Shown: positions 10,126-19,734, counted from the first letter of the stretch. The stretch is DNA of 64,000 nt from Pseudohoeflea suaedae (GCF_004354915.1 NZ_SMSI01000004.1:62001-126000), one strand, 5' to 3'. Numbers and translations are program-made. Notes: generated by a model not told the origin, from the letters alone.

Positions 10126-10992
10126 TCAGGCTCCGATCAGCGTCTTGCCGGCGCGCGAAATCCACGAACCCGTGTTTTCCCGGGGCTCGAGGCCGCCGGT
10201 CTGCAGGAGCTTGTAGGAATCGGCGTACCACTGGCTGTCCGGGAAGTTGTGTCCCAGAACCGCAGCCGCCGTCTGCGCCTCGCTGGTCAGGCCCATGGCG
10301 TAATAGGATTCCACGAGCCTGGCGAGTGCTTCCTCGACCTGGCGCGTGTTCGGATAGGTCTCGACCACGGAGCGGAACCGGTTGACCGCGGCCACATATT
10401 CCTTCCGCTCGAGATAGTAACGGCCAATCTGCATTTCCTTGCCGGCGATCTGGTCGCGGGCGGCACGGATCTTGGCTTCCGCGTCCTCGACATATTCGGA
10501 ATCTGGATAGCGGTCGACGACCTCCTGCATGGCCCGCATGGCGCGGACTGCGGGGCTCTGGTCGCGCGTCACCGACGGGATCTGCTTGAAATATGCGAGA
10601 CCAATAATGTATTGCGCGTAGGCCGCATCGGGGTCGTTCGGATAGAGGTTGATGAACCGGCGCGCGGCGTTGATCGCTTCCTGGTTCTGTCCCTGGCGAT
10701 ATTGAACGAAGGCGTTCATCACCATCGCCTTGCGGGAATATTCCGAATAGGGATGCTGCTTGTCGATCGCCTCGAACTTGCGAGAGGCTTCAGTAAGGTT
10801 GCCCGCCTGGATGTTGGCAAGACCCTCGTTATACAGCTGGTCGGCCGGATCGATCGAAGCCGCATAGGCGGTGATATCAATGTCCGGATCGGACTGGCAC
10901 GCGCTCAGCCCCACTGCCATGGTGGAGATGCCCGCTGCCAACAGCGCAATGCGCAGCACAGATGTGCGGCCGTTGCTTCCGGTACCTGCCAT
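10126..10992 (-). CDS. bamD: Outer membrane assembly lipoprotein BamD
   Basis: BamD is the essential lipoprotein partner of BamA in the outer-membrane protein insertion machine. The 288-residue product, from the ATG at 10992 preceded by AGGA, starts with a lipoprotein signal peptide ending in the lipobox LSAC. TPR repeats follow: [37 protein letters not shown], then [37 protein letters not shown], then [21 protein letters not shown] and [20 protein letters not shown]. The open frame extends further upstream, but the added residues are out of character and overlap the leader, so the lipoprotein start was chosen. It lies between lpxC and recN as usual. Confidence 0.95.
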   Translation of the reverse strand: MAGTGSNGRTSVLRIALLAAGISTMAVGLSACQSDPDIDITAYAASIDPADQLYNEGLANIQAGNLTEASRKFEAIDKQHPYSEYSRKAMVMNAFVQYRQGQNQEAINAARRFINLYPNDPDAAYAQYIIGLAYFKQIPSVTRDQSPAVRAMRAMQEVVDRYPDSEYVEDAEAKIRAARDQIAGKEMQIGRYYLERKEYVAAVNRFRSVVETYPNTRQVEEALARLVESYYAMGLTSEAQTAAAVLGHNFPDSQWYADSYKLLQTGGLEPRENTGSWISRAGKTLIGA

Positions 10993-11173
10993 TACTAATC
11001 CTTTCTGAGCCCCCGCATGCGCGATCGCCCCCGGAGGGGGAAATGCCGAACCGCGTTCTAGCCGTAAAACCGGCGTTTCCGCAATCACATGATGGCCCTT
11101 TGCCGCAAATTTGTGGCGGAGCCGGGGCAAAACGCCCTGCGGATATCGGAGGATGTGAATAGTGCGCCCGGGC

Positions 11174-12127
11174 TTAATTGAGCCAGGGCGCGAAAGCCGG
11201 TGCGCTGACCGCGACCAGTTCGCCGTGACGGCTGGCGCTGCGGCGAGCCGGCTTCTCGACGATCTCGTAGGCCGACGAATCAGCCAGGAGGGCGCGAAGG
11301 GCAAGCGCATTGAGCTTGTGGCCGCCGCGATAGCTGCGATAGCAGCCGATGAACTGTGCACCGGCAAGCGCCAGGTCGCCAACCGCGTCGAGCGCCTTGT
11401 GACGGACGAACTCGTCGGTATAGCGCAGACCTTCGATGTTGATGACGGTGTGGTCATCCGCGATGACGACCGAATTTTCCAGCGACGAGCCGAGTGCGTG
11501 GCCCGAGGCCCAGAGATGCTCGACATCGCGCATGAAGCCGAAGGTGCGCGCGCGGGCAAGTTCCTTGCCGAAAGTCTCCGGCGTGATCTCGCCCTTCCAG
11601 GACTGGCGTCCGATCAGCGGCGTGTTGAAATCGATGTCGATCTCGAAGCGGGTTCCGTCATGCGGGATGAACTCGGCCCAGGAACCGCCCATTTCCATCC
11701 GCACCGGCTTGACCACGCGGATGTAGCGGCGCTTCTCGGCCAGCGCGACGATACCGACGCTTTCGAAGGCATCGATGAAAGGCATGGCCGAACCGTCCAT
11801 GATCGGCACTTCACCGGCGTCGATGTCGATGGAGACGTTGTCGATGCCCACGCCCGACAGCGCGGCCATCAGGTGCTCGACAGTACCGACCGAACGATCG
11901 GGCGCCTTGCCGAGCAGGGTGCAGAGATCGGTCGAGCCGACCTGCGATGACACCGCGCGCACGGACATGACGAGCTCTTCGCCGTCATAACGATTGAAGA
12001 CGATACCGGTATCGGCCTCGGCAGGATTGAACGTAATGGAAACATTGTCGCCGGAATGGACGCCCACGCCAGTCAAGCTTACCGACCGCGCAATGGTGGC
12101 CTGATAGCCGTTCACATCAATACCCAT
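11174..12127 (-). CDS. lpxC: UDP-3-O-acyl-N-acetylglucosamine deacetylase LpxC
   Basis: LpxC is the zinc enzyme that commits UDP-acyl-GlcNAc to lipid A synthesis at the cytoplasmic face of the inner membrane. The 317-residue translation carries the expected zinc/active-site regions: [16 protein letters not shown] (zinc His), the [13 protein letters not shown] motif, [15 protein letters not shown] (zinc His and Asp) and the C-terminal catalytic His in [14 protein letters not shown]. The ATG at 12127 gives a length normal for the family; a TTG 12 bases upstream (12139) is a weaker alternative. It follows ftsZ as in other Hyphomicrobiales. A candidate promoter and the ftsZ terminator lie in the 324 bases between them, so lpxC is probably transcribed separately. 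Confidence 0.96.
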   Translation of the reverse strand: MGIDVNGYQATIARSVSLTGVGVHSGDNVSITFNPAEADTGIVFNRYDGEELVMSVRAVSSQVGSTDLCTLLGKAPDRSVGTVEHLMAALSGVGIDNVSIDIDAGEVPIMDGSAMPFIDAFESVGIVALAEKRRYIRVVKPVRMEMGGSWAEFIPHDGTRFEIDIDFNTPLIGRQSWKGEITPETFGKELARARTFGFMRDVEHLWASGHALGSSLENSVVIADDHTVINIEGLRYTDEFVRHKALDAVGDLALAGAQFIGCYRSYRGGHKLNALALRALLADSSAYEIVEKPARRSASRHGELVAVSAPAFAPWLN

Positions 12128-12256
12128 AAGGCAAACCAATTCCCGTAACAGATGGGCCTAAGCGGCCCGATCCCATTTCCCCAATTCCTTCCGGGAAAAT
12201 CCGTCCTTTGATGGAAGTGTTTTTTCCCGGCCCCGTCGACCCTTCGGCCGGATTGC

Positions 12257-12285
12257 AAGATAGGCTGAGGCTTGTCACAATCCAA
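12257..12285 (-). promoter_or_regulatory. Candidate lpxC promoter
   Basis: On the minus strand TTGGAT (12285-12280) and TATCTT (12262-12257) are separated by 17 bases, a fair fit to the rhizobial housekeeping consensus. It lies about 130 bases upstream of the lpxC ATG and beyond the ftsZ terminator. This is an inference from pattern and position only. Confidence 0.35.
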
Positions 12286-12363
12286 ATCACGCTTTCTTTC
12301 GTTCTGTTACGATACATACGCGACAGGACATTAGAATTCATTCAGCCTTTACAAAGCATTAAC

Positions 12364-12405
12364 GAAAGGACCGGCGGCAGGCAAAAGCCCGGCGCCGGTC
12401 CTTTT
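12364..12405 (-). terminator. Rho-independent terminator after ftsZ
   Basis: An 11-base perfect stem (AAAGGACCGGC at 12365-12375 with GCCGGTCCTTT at 12394-12404) starts about 48 bases after the ftsZ stop. On the minus strand the stem ends in a short T-rich tail, so it probably ends the dcw transcript. Confidence 0.7.
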
Positions 12406-12451
12406 GTAACAAATGGCACGCCGGATCAACCGGCGTGCCCGAATCGTCGGT

Positions 12452-14170
12452 TTACTTGACCTGGCGACGCAGGAATGCCGGGATCTCCAGCTGGTCGTCA
12501 TCGGCCATGCTGCGGCCCTGCGGCGCCACCCGGCCCTGATCGTCGAGCTGGCCGCGACGCGGCGCGTAGACGCTGGCTTCCGGCGAGAGCTGGCGACGGG
12601 CCTGGGCGGCCGGAGCTGCCTGATGGTCTGCGACATGCTCGTCGTCCTCACGCTTTCCCAGCGATGCGGACAGACGCTTGAGGAGGCCCATCGGACCACG
12701 CTCGTCATGTTCGGCCGGAGCGGCCTGACGGCTTTCCATCTCGGCCTTCACCACCGGCGGGAAGTCTTCAACCTGCGGCATGCGCACGGGCTCGGGCTGC
12801 GGCGCCGGTGCGGCCATCTGCGGGGCCGGGGCCGGTACGGGCTGCGGAGCCGGCTGGGGAGCCGGACGCGGCGCTGCGGCAACGGGTGCAGGCTGCGGAC
12901 GGGCCGGCTGCTCCGGAGCAAAGATGCGGCTCTGCGGACGGAACTCGTCGGCCTGCGCCTTCGGCTGGGCTGCGGCAACGGGCGTATCGGCGATACTGAG
13001 TTCGCGCTCGAGTTCGCTTTCCGCGGCACGGATGGTTTCGGCGACCGGATCGGCAGCCGGCTGGACCGGAGCCGGAGCAGCCGGTGCGGCCATCTGCGAC
13101 TGCGGCTGTGCCGGACGGACCGGAGCGGCAGGCGCTGCGGCGGCCGGGCGCGGTGCCGGGCGCTGGGTCATGGCCGGACGGCCTTCGTCCGGATTGGCGG
13201 CCAGGGCGCGGTCGATGCCGGTGGCGACGACCGAGACGCGGATCAGGCCTTCCAGCTCCTCGTCGAAGGTGGCGCCGAGGATGATGTTGGCGTCCGGATC
13301 GACTTCCTCGCGGATACGGGTTGCGGCTTCATCGACCTCGAAGAGGGTCATGTCGCGGCCACCGGTGATGGAGATCAGGAGGCCCTGAGCGCCCTTCATG
13401 GTGGTTTCGTCGAGCAGCGGGTTGGCGATTGCCGCTTCGGCGGCAGCCATTGCACGGCCCTCGCCCGAAGCCTCGCCGGTACCCATCATCGCACGGCCCA
13501 TCTCGCGCATCACCGAACGGACGTCGGCGAAGTCGAGGTTGATGAGGCCTTCCTTGACCATCAGGTCGGTGATGCAGGCCACGCCCGAGTAAAGGACCTG
13601 GTCGGCCATCGCGAAAGCGTCGGCGAAGGTGGTCTTGTCGTTGGCGATGCGGAAAAGGTTCTGGTTCGGAATGACGATCAGCGTATCGACGTTCTTCTGC
13701 AATTCGTCGATGCCGGCTTCGGCCAGACGCATGCGGCGCGCACCCTCGAAGTGGAACGGCTTGGTGACGACGCCGACGGTCAGGATGCCCTTTTCGCGCG
13801 CGGCACCCGCCACGATCGGCGCTGCACCGGTGCCGGTGCCGCCGCCCATGCCGGCGGTGACGAAGCACATGTGGGTGCCGTTGAGGTGATCCAGGATCTC
13901 GTCGATGCACTCTTCGGCGGCTGCGCGACCGACTTCCGGCTGCGAGCCCGCACCCAGACCTTCGGTGACATTGGCGCCGAGCTGGATGAGGCGCTCCGCC
14001 TTGGTCATGGTAAGAGCCTGAGCGTCGGTGTTTGCCACGACGAACTCGACGCCCTGAAGACCGGCGTTGATCATGTTGTTGACAGCATTGCCGCCGCCGC
14101 CGCCGACACCGAACACCGTGATGCGGGGCTTCAGCTCGGTGATGTCCGGCTTCTGCAGATTGATGGTCAT
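12452..14170 (-). CDS. ftsZ: Cell division protein FtsZ
   Basis: FtsZ is the tubulin homologue that forms the division ring. From the ATG at 14170 (AAGGA upstream) the protein has 572 residues. The GTPase core shows the tubulin signature GGGTGTG at residues 109-115 and the T7 synergy loop [11 protein letters not shown]. After about residue 320 comes a very long linker rich in Pro, Ala and Gln, typical of rhizobial FtsZ, then the conserved C-terminal peptide [10 protein letters not shown] that binds FtsA and other partners. An open frame extends 16 codons upstream, but those residues are not family-like. It lies directly downstream of ftsA (58-base gap) and ends the dcw run. Confidence 0.97.
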   Translation of the reverse strand: MTINLQKPDITELKPRITVFGVGGGGGNAVNNMINAGLQGVEFVVANTDAQALTMTKAERLIQLGANVTEGLGAGSQPEVGRAAAEECIDEILDHLNGTHMCFVTAGMGGGTGTGAAPIVAGAAREKGILTVGVVTKPFHFEGARRMRLAEAGIDELQKNVDTLIVIPNQNLFRIANDKTTFADAFAMADQVLYSGVACITDLMVKEGLINLDFADVRSVMREMGRAMMGTGEASGEGRAMAAAEAAIANPLLDETTMKGAQGLLISITGGRDMTLFEVDEAATRIREEVDPDANIILGATFDEELEGLIRVSVVATGIDRALAANPDEGRPAMTQRPAPRPAAAAPAAPVRPAQPQSQMAAPAAPAPVQPAADPVAETIRAAESELERELSIADTPVAAAQPKAQADEFRPQSRIFAPEQPARPQPAPVAAAPRPAPQPAPQPVPAPAPQMAAPAPQPEPVRMPQVEDFPPVVKAEMESRQAAPAEHDERGPMGLLKRLSASLGKREDDEHVADHQAAPAAQARRQLSPEASVYAPRRGQLDDQGRVAPQGRSMADDDQLEIPAFLRRQVK

Positions 14171-14228
14171 GGCAACCGTTCCTTCTTCCTTGCTATGGCC
14201 GCATCGCCTGCAGGCCAATTCCTTGATT

Positions 14229-15554
14229 TTAAAAGCTTTCCTTGAGCCAACGGCCGACTGTCGCCAGTCGTCCCTTGCCGTCGATCATGGAAAGTCCGCC
14301 CTCGACGCCGGCATGGCTTTCCAGCCCGGCGACCTGCGGATAGATCATCAACCCCACGGCGGTCGAAAACGCCGGCCCCTTGGCAGCCGCCGGAAGTCCG
14401 GAGACTCCGAGCGGACGGCCGACGCGTACGTTTCGCGCCAGTATCCGGCGGGCGGTGTCGGTCAGCCCTGTCAGCTGGCTCGCTCCACCCGTCAGAACGA
14501 TGCGCTTGCCGACAACCGAGGCGTAGCCCGATTGCTGGATGCGCTCGCGGATCATTTCGAGCGTCTCTTCGACGCGGGCCCTGACGATGCGCGCGACGAG
14601 ACCGCGCGGCACCTGGACGGGCATGTCGTGGTCGTCGTCACCGATCGGCGGCACCGAGACGATATCGCGATCTTCTGCGGCCTGCGGCGCGGCCGAGCCG
14701 TGCACGACCTTGATGCGCTCGGCATCCTCGAAACGGGTCGAAAGACCGCGCGCCAGATCCATCGTCACATGCTGGCCGCCGATGGCGATCGCATCGGCAT
14801 GAACCATCTTGCCGTCGGCAAAGACGGAAATCGTGGTGGTGCCACCGCCCATGTCGATGGCTGCGCATCCCATTTCCGCTTCATCGGAAACGAGCGCGGC
14901 CAGACCGGAGGCGTAAGGCGTCGCAACCATGGCATCGACCGTGAGGTGAGCGCGGTTGATCGACAGCTCGAGATTCTTGAGCGGGGCGCGTTCGGCCGTC
15001 AGCACATGCATCTCGACGCCCAGAACGTCGCCATACATGCCGAGCGGATCGGAGATGCCGCGCTCGCCGTCGAGAATATAGCCGGCAGGCAGCGAGTGAA
15101 GGACGGCCCGCTCATGCAGGTCGGTCTGGCGGGTGGCCGCGGAAACCACCTTGCGCAGGTCCGACGAGGTGATTTCGTGACCGCCGAGATTGACGATCGC
15201 CGAATGGGTTTCGCTGGTCAGACGACCGGCGGAAACGTTCACGATCAGCGATTCCACCGTCATGTTTGCCATGCGCTCGGCGGCATCAACTGCCAGGCGC
15301 ACCGAGTTCTCGACGGCTTCCATGTCGGAGATCACGCCGGCCTTGAGACCGCGCGACTTCTGGTGCCCGATACCGAGGATCTCGATCTTGTGACTGCGGC
15401 CCGAAAGGATTTCGGCGCCATCGAGCGGCGTCAGCCGGCCGATCATGCACACGACCTTCGACGAACCGATATCGAGAACGGTGACGACGCTGGTGCGCTT
15501 GCCCGAAAGCGGCTTCAAGCGCGGAAGGACGGATGAGGGACGGAAGAATGTCAT
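14229..15554 (-). CDS. ftsA: Cell division protein FtsA
   Basis: FtsA is the actin-like ATPase that anchors FtsZ to the membrane and recruits later divisome proteins. The 441-residue protein has the phosphate-1 motif [19 protein letters not shown] near the N-terminus, the second phosphate motif [18 protein letters not shown] (about residue 230), the adenosine-side motif [12 protein letters not shown], and the C-terminal amphipathic membrane-targeting helix ending [13 protein letters not shown]. The first 20 residues form a short basic extension common in alphaproteobacteria. The start overlaps the ftsQ stop by 4 bases (ATGA), indicating translational coupling in the ddlB-ftsQ-ftsA-ftsZ block. 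Confidence 0.97.
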   Translation of the reverse strand: MTFFRPSSVLPRLKPLSGKRTSVVTVLDIGSSKVVCMIGRLTPLDGAEILSGRSHKIEILGIGHQKSRGLKAGVISDMEAVENSVRLAVDAAERMANMTVESLIVNVSAGRLTSETHSAIVNLGGHEITSSDLRKVVSAATRQTDLHERAVLHSLPAGYILDGERGISDPLGMYGDVLGVEMHVLTAERAPLKNLELSINRAHLTVDAMVATPYASGLAALVSDEAEMGCAAIDMGGGTTTISVFADGKMVHADAIAIGGQHVTMDLARGLSTRFEDAERIKVVHGSAAPQAAEDRDIVSVPPIGDDDHDMPVQVPRGLVARIVRARVEETLEMIRERIQQSGYASVVGKRIVLTGGASQLTGLTDTARRILARNVRVGRPLGVSGLPAAAKGPAFSTAVGLMIYPQVAGLESHAGVEGGLSMIDGKGRLATVGRWLKESF

Positions 15555-16477
15555 GTGCGCCGCTCCGCCGCCTTGATCGCCTTGGCCCGTTCCTTGATGG
15601 CATCCTCGCGACGTTCATAGGCCGCATCGGTGAGCTTGACGGTCACCCGGTCGTCGAGACGCAGGTCGATCGCGGCGATGTCGCGATCGAGAATGTTTCG
15701 GCCGGCATCGAAATCGGCCAGGCGCTGGATCGCGCCATCGATGTCTTTTTCCGGCAGCCGGATGGTCACGCCATTGTCGAGACGCAGGTCCCAGCGGCGA
15801 TCGGCGACGCGGATCGCGGCCTTGACGCGCTCACGCAGTTCCGGATGAAAGATGAGCCGGGCTTCGAGCTCGTCGGCATTGCGATCGGCACCGAGACCCA
15901 CATAGAGAGGCAGTTCGGAGTGACGTGCGCCGTCGAACGGAGCGATGATGTCGCCCTTGGCATCGATGAGGGAGAGATCGAGCCCGTGCTGCCAGATGGC
16001 GACGGGAACGCGCTCGACCAGCTTCACGGACAGGGAGCCGGGGTAGACCTTGGTGACCTGCGCATCGACGACCCACGGCAGCTCGATCAGGCGGCTGCGC
16101 GCTTCCTCGACCGAGATCGAGAGAACCGAAGTCGCGCCGTTGAGGCCGATCTGCTCGAGGACGGTGATGTCCGAGGTTTCCGAATTGCCGGAAATGTAGA
16201 TGTCTTCGAGCGCAAAACCTGCGGAGGAGCTCAGCGCTTCGGCCACGACCGGGCCATGACCGCCGAGTTGCATGCCGTAGACGCCGGTCGCCGAAAGGAA
16301 GGCGACGGTGGCGAGCGTACCGGCGTGGCGGGGAATGGTGACGCGACCGCTCATGAGGGCATGGGCGAAACGCATCGGCCGCCTCAAGACGCGCGGCAGC
16401 GCACGGCCGGCGGCCTGAAGGCCATCCTTGCCGGCCCTCCCGGGCCCCTGCCGGAGCGAATCCCCTACCTGCAACAC
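15551..16477 (-). CDS. ftsQ: Cell division protein FtsQ
   Basis: FtsQ is the bitopic divisome protein that links early and late division proteins through FtsB and FtsL. The 308-residue protein has a cytoplasmic basic N-terminus, a membrane segment near residues 50-70 ([20 protein letters not shown]), a POTRA domain ([27 protein letters not shown]) and the C-terminal FtsQ/DivIB region. The start is a GTG at 16477, inside ddlB by 13 bases; a later ATG at residue 35 would lose most of the cytoplasmic arm. It overlaps ftsA by 4 bases. The cytoplasmic tail is long and basic, which is normal in this group. Confidence 0.93.
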   Translation of the reverse strand: MLQVGDSLRQGPGRAGKDGLQAAGRALPRVLRRPMRFAHALMSGRVTIPRHAGTLATVAFLSATGVYGMQLGGHGPVVAEALSSSAGFALEDIYISGNSETSDITVLEQIGLNGATSVLSISVEEARSRLIELPWVVDAQVTKVYPGSLSVKLVERVPVAIWQHGLDLSLIDAKGDIIAPFDGARHSELPLYVGLGADRNADELEARLIFHPELRERVKAAIRVADRRWDLRLDNGVTIRLPEKDIDGAIQRLADFDAGRNILDRDIAAIDLRLDDRVTVKLTDAAYERREDAIKERAKAIKAAERRT

Positions 16478-17391
16478 GTGGCGTCCTCCACCATCCAGCT
16501 GACGAATTCTTCAAATGAGTGGCCCGCATGGGCGGCCATTTCCGGCGCAAGCGATGTGGGAGTCATACCGGGCTGGGTATTGATTTCGAGCCAGACGAGC
16601 TCTCCGTTTTCGGAGAAACTGTCGTCGTAGCGGAAATCCGATCGTGACACCCCGCGACACCCGATTGCTTGATGGGCCGTTAACGCAAGTGTTCGTACTT
16701 TTTGGTAAATAAATGGTGAAATTTCTGCCGGCAGGATGTGATTCGATCCGCCTTCGGCATACTTCGCGTCATAATCGTAGAAGTCGTGTCCCTGCGGCAC
16801 CACATCCGTGACGGCAAGCGCGACATCGCCCATGACGGTGCAGGTCAGGTCGCGCCCCGGAACGTAGCGTTCCACCATCACCTTCTCCCCGTAAGTCCAT
16901 TCGGGAGATGAGAATATCTGCGGCGGATGAGGTTGATTTTCCTTCACGATCACCACACCGAAGGATGACCCCTCGGCGACGGGCTTGACCACATAGGGCG
17001 GCTTCATCGGATGCGCCGACGTGAAGTCACGCCGATCCATGACCCGTGATTCGGCGACCGGGATTCCGGCGGCCTTCGCGACGATCTTGGCGAGCTTCTT
17101 GTCCATCGCCAGGGCGGAGGCAAGCACGCCGGAGTGGGTGTAGGGAATGGACAGGAATTCGAGAACGCCCTGGATGGTCCCGTCTTCGCCATAGGGACCG
17201 TGAAGCGCATTGAAGGCCACGTCGGGCTTCAACTCCCTCAGCGTGTTGGCAACGTCGCGATCCACGTCGACACGGGTCACCCGGTAGCCGGCACGCTCCA
17301 GCGCGTCGGCGCATTCCTTGCCCGAGGCAAGGCTGACCGGCCGCTCCGATGAAAACCCGCCCATAAGGACGGCGACGTGTTTCTGGCTCAT
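16465..17391 (-). CDS. ddlB: D-alanine--D-alanine ligase
   Basis: Ddl joins two D-alanines with ATP for the peptidoglycan pentapeptide. The 308-residue product, starting [12 protein letters not shown] from the ATG at 17391 (AGGA upstream), has the Ddl N-terminal motif [14 protein letters not shown] and the ATP-grasp core: [19 protein letters not shown] (substrate loop), [34 protein letters not shown], and the metal/product site [12 protein letters not shown]...[23 protein letters not shown] 24 bases upstream is a weaker start. It begins the ddlB-ftsQ-ftsA-ftsZ run, and in many relatives murB would lie immediately before it. Here about 2.6 kb of other genes intervene. A CtrA-like box lies upstream. 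Confidence 0.96.
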   Translation of the reverse strand: MSQKHVAVLMGGFSSERPVSLASGKECADALERAGYRVTRVDVDRDVANTLRELKPDVAFNALHGPYGEDGTIQGVLEFLSIPYTHSGVLASALAMDKKLAKIVAKAAGIPVAESRVMDRRDFTSAHPMKPPYVVKPVAEGSSFGVVIVKENQPHPPQIFSSPEWTYGEKVMVERYVPGRDLTCTVMGDVALAVTDVVPQGHDFYDYDAKYAEGGSNHILPAEISPFIYQKVRTLALTAHQAIGCRGVSRSDFRYDDSFSENGELVWLEINTQPGMTPTSLAPEMAAHAGHSFEEFVSWMVEDATCCR

Positions 17392-17471
17392 AGGTAAAGT
17401 CCTGTTCGATCGCACACGTTAAAAGTGCTTGCTTGTTTCAGCCTGACGTCCGAGCTGAATGGTTCATTTTT

Positions 17472-17489
17472 CTGTCCGAAAAACGACAG
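17472..17489. repeat. Inverted repeat upstream of ddlB
   Basis: CTGTC-N8-GACAG is a perfect inverted repeat with an A-rich centre, 81-98 bases upstream of the ddlB start. It is not a LexA-type GTTC-N7-GTTC site. The function is unknown; it may be an operator or a hairpin in the leader. Confidence 0.35.
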
Positions 17490-17509
17490 CGATTCCACGA
17501 CCGTTATGG

Positions 17510-17524
17510 TCAATGAAGCGTTAA
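17510..17524 (-). promoter_or_regulatory. CtrA-like box upstream of ddlB-ftsQAZ
   Basis: On the minus strand the site reads TTAA-CGCTTCA-TTGA, one base off the full CtrA consensus TTAA-N7-TTAA. It lies about 120 bases upstream of the ddlB start in a non-coding stretch. In Caulobacter, CtrA controls the ftsQA promoter, so the site is plausible here. The one mismatch and the absence of testing keep confidence moderate. Confidence 0.4.
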
Positions 17525-17605
17525 CGTTTGGTTCTTGGCTGACAGAAAAAGTCATCGCGCGGACGAAGGCCGCCGGGCCGATCCGCGATGAAACCGGAAG
17601 AAAGG

Positions 17606-18478
17606 CTAGCGCGCGGCCTTCCTGGCAGCGCCCGGGGCTTCATCACGAAACCCGGTATGTCGGGCATCCTCGGCGAGATCGAAAGCTTCGTCGGCGACCG
17701 GTAATGCCGGAACGATGCGATTGCGTCCGTTTCTCTTGGCGGCATAAAGCGCCCGGTCGGCACGCGAGAAGGCGCAGGTAAAGCCGTCGCCCTCGATCAG
17801 GTCGGTGACCCCACCGGATATGGTGAAGTTTATCTGGCCTCCGGGAAGCTCAAGCTTCAAAGCCTCGATGCGCATCCGGGCGAGCTCGGCGAGCGCCATC
17901 CCCTCGGCAAGCGAGCGATTGGCAAGAAGCACCGCAAACTCCTCGCCGCCGATACGCGCCTTGATCGCATCCCTGGTGAAAACGGCCCGCAGCACATCCG
18001 CCACGACGATGATGGCGGCATCCCCAGCCGGGTGTCCGTAGGTATCGTTGATGACCTTGAAGTGATCGACATCGAACAGGATGAGCACCTTGTCCTGGCG
18101 ATCACACTCCTCAACCGCATCCAGAAAGGCCCGCCGGTTGGCAAGCCCCGAGAGCTCGTCGGTGAAGCTCATCTGTTCATAGGCGGCACGCTCACGCGAC
18201 AGATCGTAGATCGCGAAACCGACGACCATGTAGGCGGTCGTTCCGATAATGAACGAGATCGTCGGCGACAGGATGAAGATCGTCTTCAACGCATCGGCAA
18301 AGGCATAGGGAAGCAGGCCCATCTCCGCCATGAATGCTTCCAGCACGACGTTCAGGCAAAGCGCCAGCAAACTGATCTTGGCCGCCAGTATGACGGACCT
18401 GCGCACGACATCCTTGCGCGTGGCGAAATGGCCAAGCGTCAACTGCCGAACGATCCAGCCGCGCACTTTCGCGATCAT
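17606..18478 (-). CDS. Membrane-associated diguanylate cyclase (GGDEF domain)
   Basis: Diguanylate cyclases make cyclic di-GMP, the second messenger for the switch between motility and sessile life. The 290-residue product starts MIAKVRGWIVRQL at the ATG at 18478. It has two hydrophobic membrane segments (about residues 28-50 and 65-90) followed by a cytoplasmic GGDEF domain containing SFTDELSGLANRRAFLD, FDVDHFKVINDTYGHPAGD and the active-site GGEEF at residues 177-181. The usual RxxD inhibitory site five residues before GGEEF reads TRDA, so product inhibition through that site is unlikely. It lies between ddlB and rpsU on the minus strand. Sensory input, if any, would be through the membrane part, and no PAS or GAF domain is visible. 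Confidence 0.9.
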   Translation of the reverse strand: MIAKVRGWIVRQLTLGHFATRKDVVRRSVILAAKISLLALCLNVVLEAFMAEMGLLPYAFADALKTIFILSPTISFIIGTTAYMVVGFAIYDLSRERAAYEQMSFTDELSGLANRRAFLDAVEECDRQDKVLILFDVDHFKVINDTYGHPAGDAAIIVVADVLRAVFTRDAIKARIGGEEFAVLLANRSLAEGMALAELARMRIEALKLELPGGQINFTISGGVTDLIEGDGFTCAFSRADRALYAAKRNGRNRIVPALPVADEAFDLAEDARHTGFRDEAPGAARKAAR

Positions 18479-19053
18479 GCAGACATACTCCAGGTCTGGT
18501 CCGCATAATCGACCCAGAAAGTTTACGCCCTCGCCCCCGGGCTCCCCCAAAATCCCGGGGTAAGGCGGCCAAATAGCGCCGCCACCCATGATTGCAGAAC
18601 ATCCCGCCACACCCTATCCGTCATCCGGGGCATTGCTTTTTCGATCCCCCTTCCCCATATAGAGACAACCAACCGGTGCCTGCGGCATTCTCGCGCCTCC
18701 ACGAATGGCTGCGTCATGCCTTGTGCTCGATATGAGCGCTTTCCGCATTTTATGATCTTGCGGCAGGCATTGACGGCGGCAGCCGTCCCCGTTTTTCACG
18801 GGATCGACCGGATATGTCACGCCCTCGGCGCTGACCACGGATGTACTGGCAGCCTGCCAGCAGCGTGACATCGCGCGGACCGGGTTCTCCGGCCCGCGCA
18901 AGAGACCTTCCGGTCCCGTGCCTTTCACGCATGTCTCGCGTGTTTTTGGCGGAGATGAAACTGCACGTCGTCACGGTTGGCCCCAACCGGGGCGTTTCGG
19001 CGCTCCCGATACCGGACCGAGGTTCGGTAAACCGCTCGGAAAGGAGACAGGAT
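18479..19053. other. Gap between the diguanylate cyclase gene and rpsU
   Basis: No convincing protein gene is seen in this 575-base gap. The part nearest rpsU (18846-18947) folds into consecutive hairpins and ends in a U-run (see the separate entry). Short minus-strand frames here lack start signals and family motifs. Confidence 0.6.
18846..18947 (+). ncRNA. Structured leader or small RNA upstream of rpsU (candidate)
   Basis: Four consecutive hairpins are visible on the plus strand: CTGGCA-GCC-TGCCAG (18846-18860); an 11-base stem GCGCGGACCGG with CCGGCCCGCGC (18873-18899, one A/C position mismatched in this strand); GACC-TTCC-GGTC (18904-18915); and CACGC-N7-GCGTG followed by TTTTT (18926-18947). 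The last looks like a weak terminator about 106 bases before the rpsU start. A leader attenuator for ribosomal protein S21, or an independent small RNA, would fit. No known RNA family was recognised, and folding was done by eye. Confidence 0.35.
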
Positions 19054-19281
19054 TTGCAGGTAATCGTCAGGGACAACAATGTCGAACAGGCCATTCGCGT
19101 ACTGAAGAAGAAGATGCAGCGCGAGGGTGTGTTCCGCGAAATGAGGGCGCGCCGCGCCTACGAGAAGCCCTCGGAAAAGCGTAACCGCCAGGCAGCGGAA
19201 GGCGTACGCCGCCAGCGCAAGCTCGCGCGCAAGCAGGCCCAGCGCGAAGGCCTTCTGCCGCGCAAGGGTCGCGGGCGTTAA
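19054..19281 (+). CDS. rpsU: 30S ribosomal protein S21
   Basis: S21 is a small-subunit protein needed for initiation on natural mRNAs. The 75-residue protein ([20 protein letters not shown] at its start, ending RKGRGR) matches alphaproteobacterial S21, with the basic C-terminus expected for rRNA binding. The start is the TTG at 19054: AAGGAG ends 7 bases upstream and the S21 homology begins exactly there. A longer frame extends to 18841 but its first 71 codons have no S21 character. It is preceded by a hairpin-rich leader and followed by a GC-rich hairpin and then a small Lys/Ala-rich gene on the same strand, so the two may be cotranscribed. Confidence 0.95.
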   Translation: MQVIVRDNNVEQAIRVLKKKMQREGVFREMRARRAYEKPSEKRNRQAAEGVRRQRKLARKQAQREGLLPRKGRGR

Positions 19282-19295
19282 GGTCAACGATTTGG

Positions 19296-19324
19296 ATGGC
19301 GGGGCGGAGCGCAGGCCCCGCCAT
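19296..19324 (+). terminator. Hairpin between rpsU and the next small gene
   Basis: A perfect 10-base stem, ATGGCGGGGC with GCCCCGCCAT, encloses a 9-base loop. It starts 15 bases after the rpsU stop. There is no T-run, so it may cause partial termination or RNA processing between the two genes rather than full termination. Confidence 0.45.
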
Positions 19325-19377
19325 TACCGCTTCGTGTGCAGCCGGTGGGCAGCCGGCGATAAGTGAAGGAGGCGGCC

Positions 19378-19650
19378 ATGACCGCAGCAGTCGAGAAGAT
19401 TTCCACTCCCCCCAAGCTTACTCCCCGCGAAAAGGCCGCAGCCACTGACGAGGCTGCTCGCGCCATCATCGACGCGGAAGCCACCAGGCGCGAAAAGAAG
19501 ACCGAGCGCCTTCGCCAGATGCGCCTCGAGCGCGAGGCCGCCGAAGCCAAACGGCAGGCCATGGCCGAGAAGATCGCCGCGGCAGCATCTGCAAAGGCCA
19601 AAAAGGCGCCCGCCAGGAAGAAGACTGCCGCCAAGGCCCTGGCCGAGTAG
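19378..19650 (+). CDS. Small Lys/Ala-rich hypothetical protein
   Basis: The 90-residue protein starts at the ATG at 19378, with GGAGG 5 bases upstream; an ATG five codons earlier lacks that spacing. It is extremely rich in Ala, Lys, Glu and Arg, with a central region (AARAIIDAEATRREKKTERLR then QMRLEREAAEAKRQAMAEKI) predicted as one long charged helix, and a C-terminal tail KAKKAPARKKTAAKALAE resembling histone H1-like nucleic-acid-binding tails. I do not recognise a named family. Its position after rpsU suggests a role with RNA or ribosomes, by inference only. A strong terminator follows. Confidence 0.75.
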   Translation: MTAAVEKISTPPKLTPREKAAATDEAARAIIDAEATRREKKTERLRQMRLEREAAEAKRQAMAEKIAAAASAKAKKAPARKKTAAKALAE

Positions 19651-19690
19651 CCAAGCCAGCTTCCTCTTCCATCCATATTTTGAAAATCCC

Positions 19691-19728
19691 ACGGCGCTCC
19701 GCTCGCTTTCGAAAAGGCGGAGCGCCGT
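19691..19728 (+). terminator. Terminator after the Lys/Ala-rich gene
   Basis: A perfect 12-base stem (ACGGCGCTCCGC with GCGGAGCGCCGT) encloses a 14-base loop, followed by ATTCGTT. It lies 40 bases after the stop and just before the convergent acyltransferase remnant, and may serve both strands. Confidence 0.6.
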
Positions 19729-19734
19729 ATTCGT

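Larger units (their letters stand above)
12128..12451. other. Intergenic region between ftsZ and lpxC
   Basis: No gene is seen. It contains the ftsZ terminator hairpin at 12364-12405 and, nearer lpxC, a candidate lpxC promoter (12257-12285). Between them lies A/T-rich sequence with no other clear element. Confidence 0.6.

Noticed and set aside
18614-18928. 104-codon minus-strand frame in the rpsU upstream gap
   Set aside because: No ribosome binding site or family pattern. It overlaps the hairpin array, which better explains the sequence.
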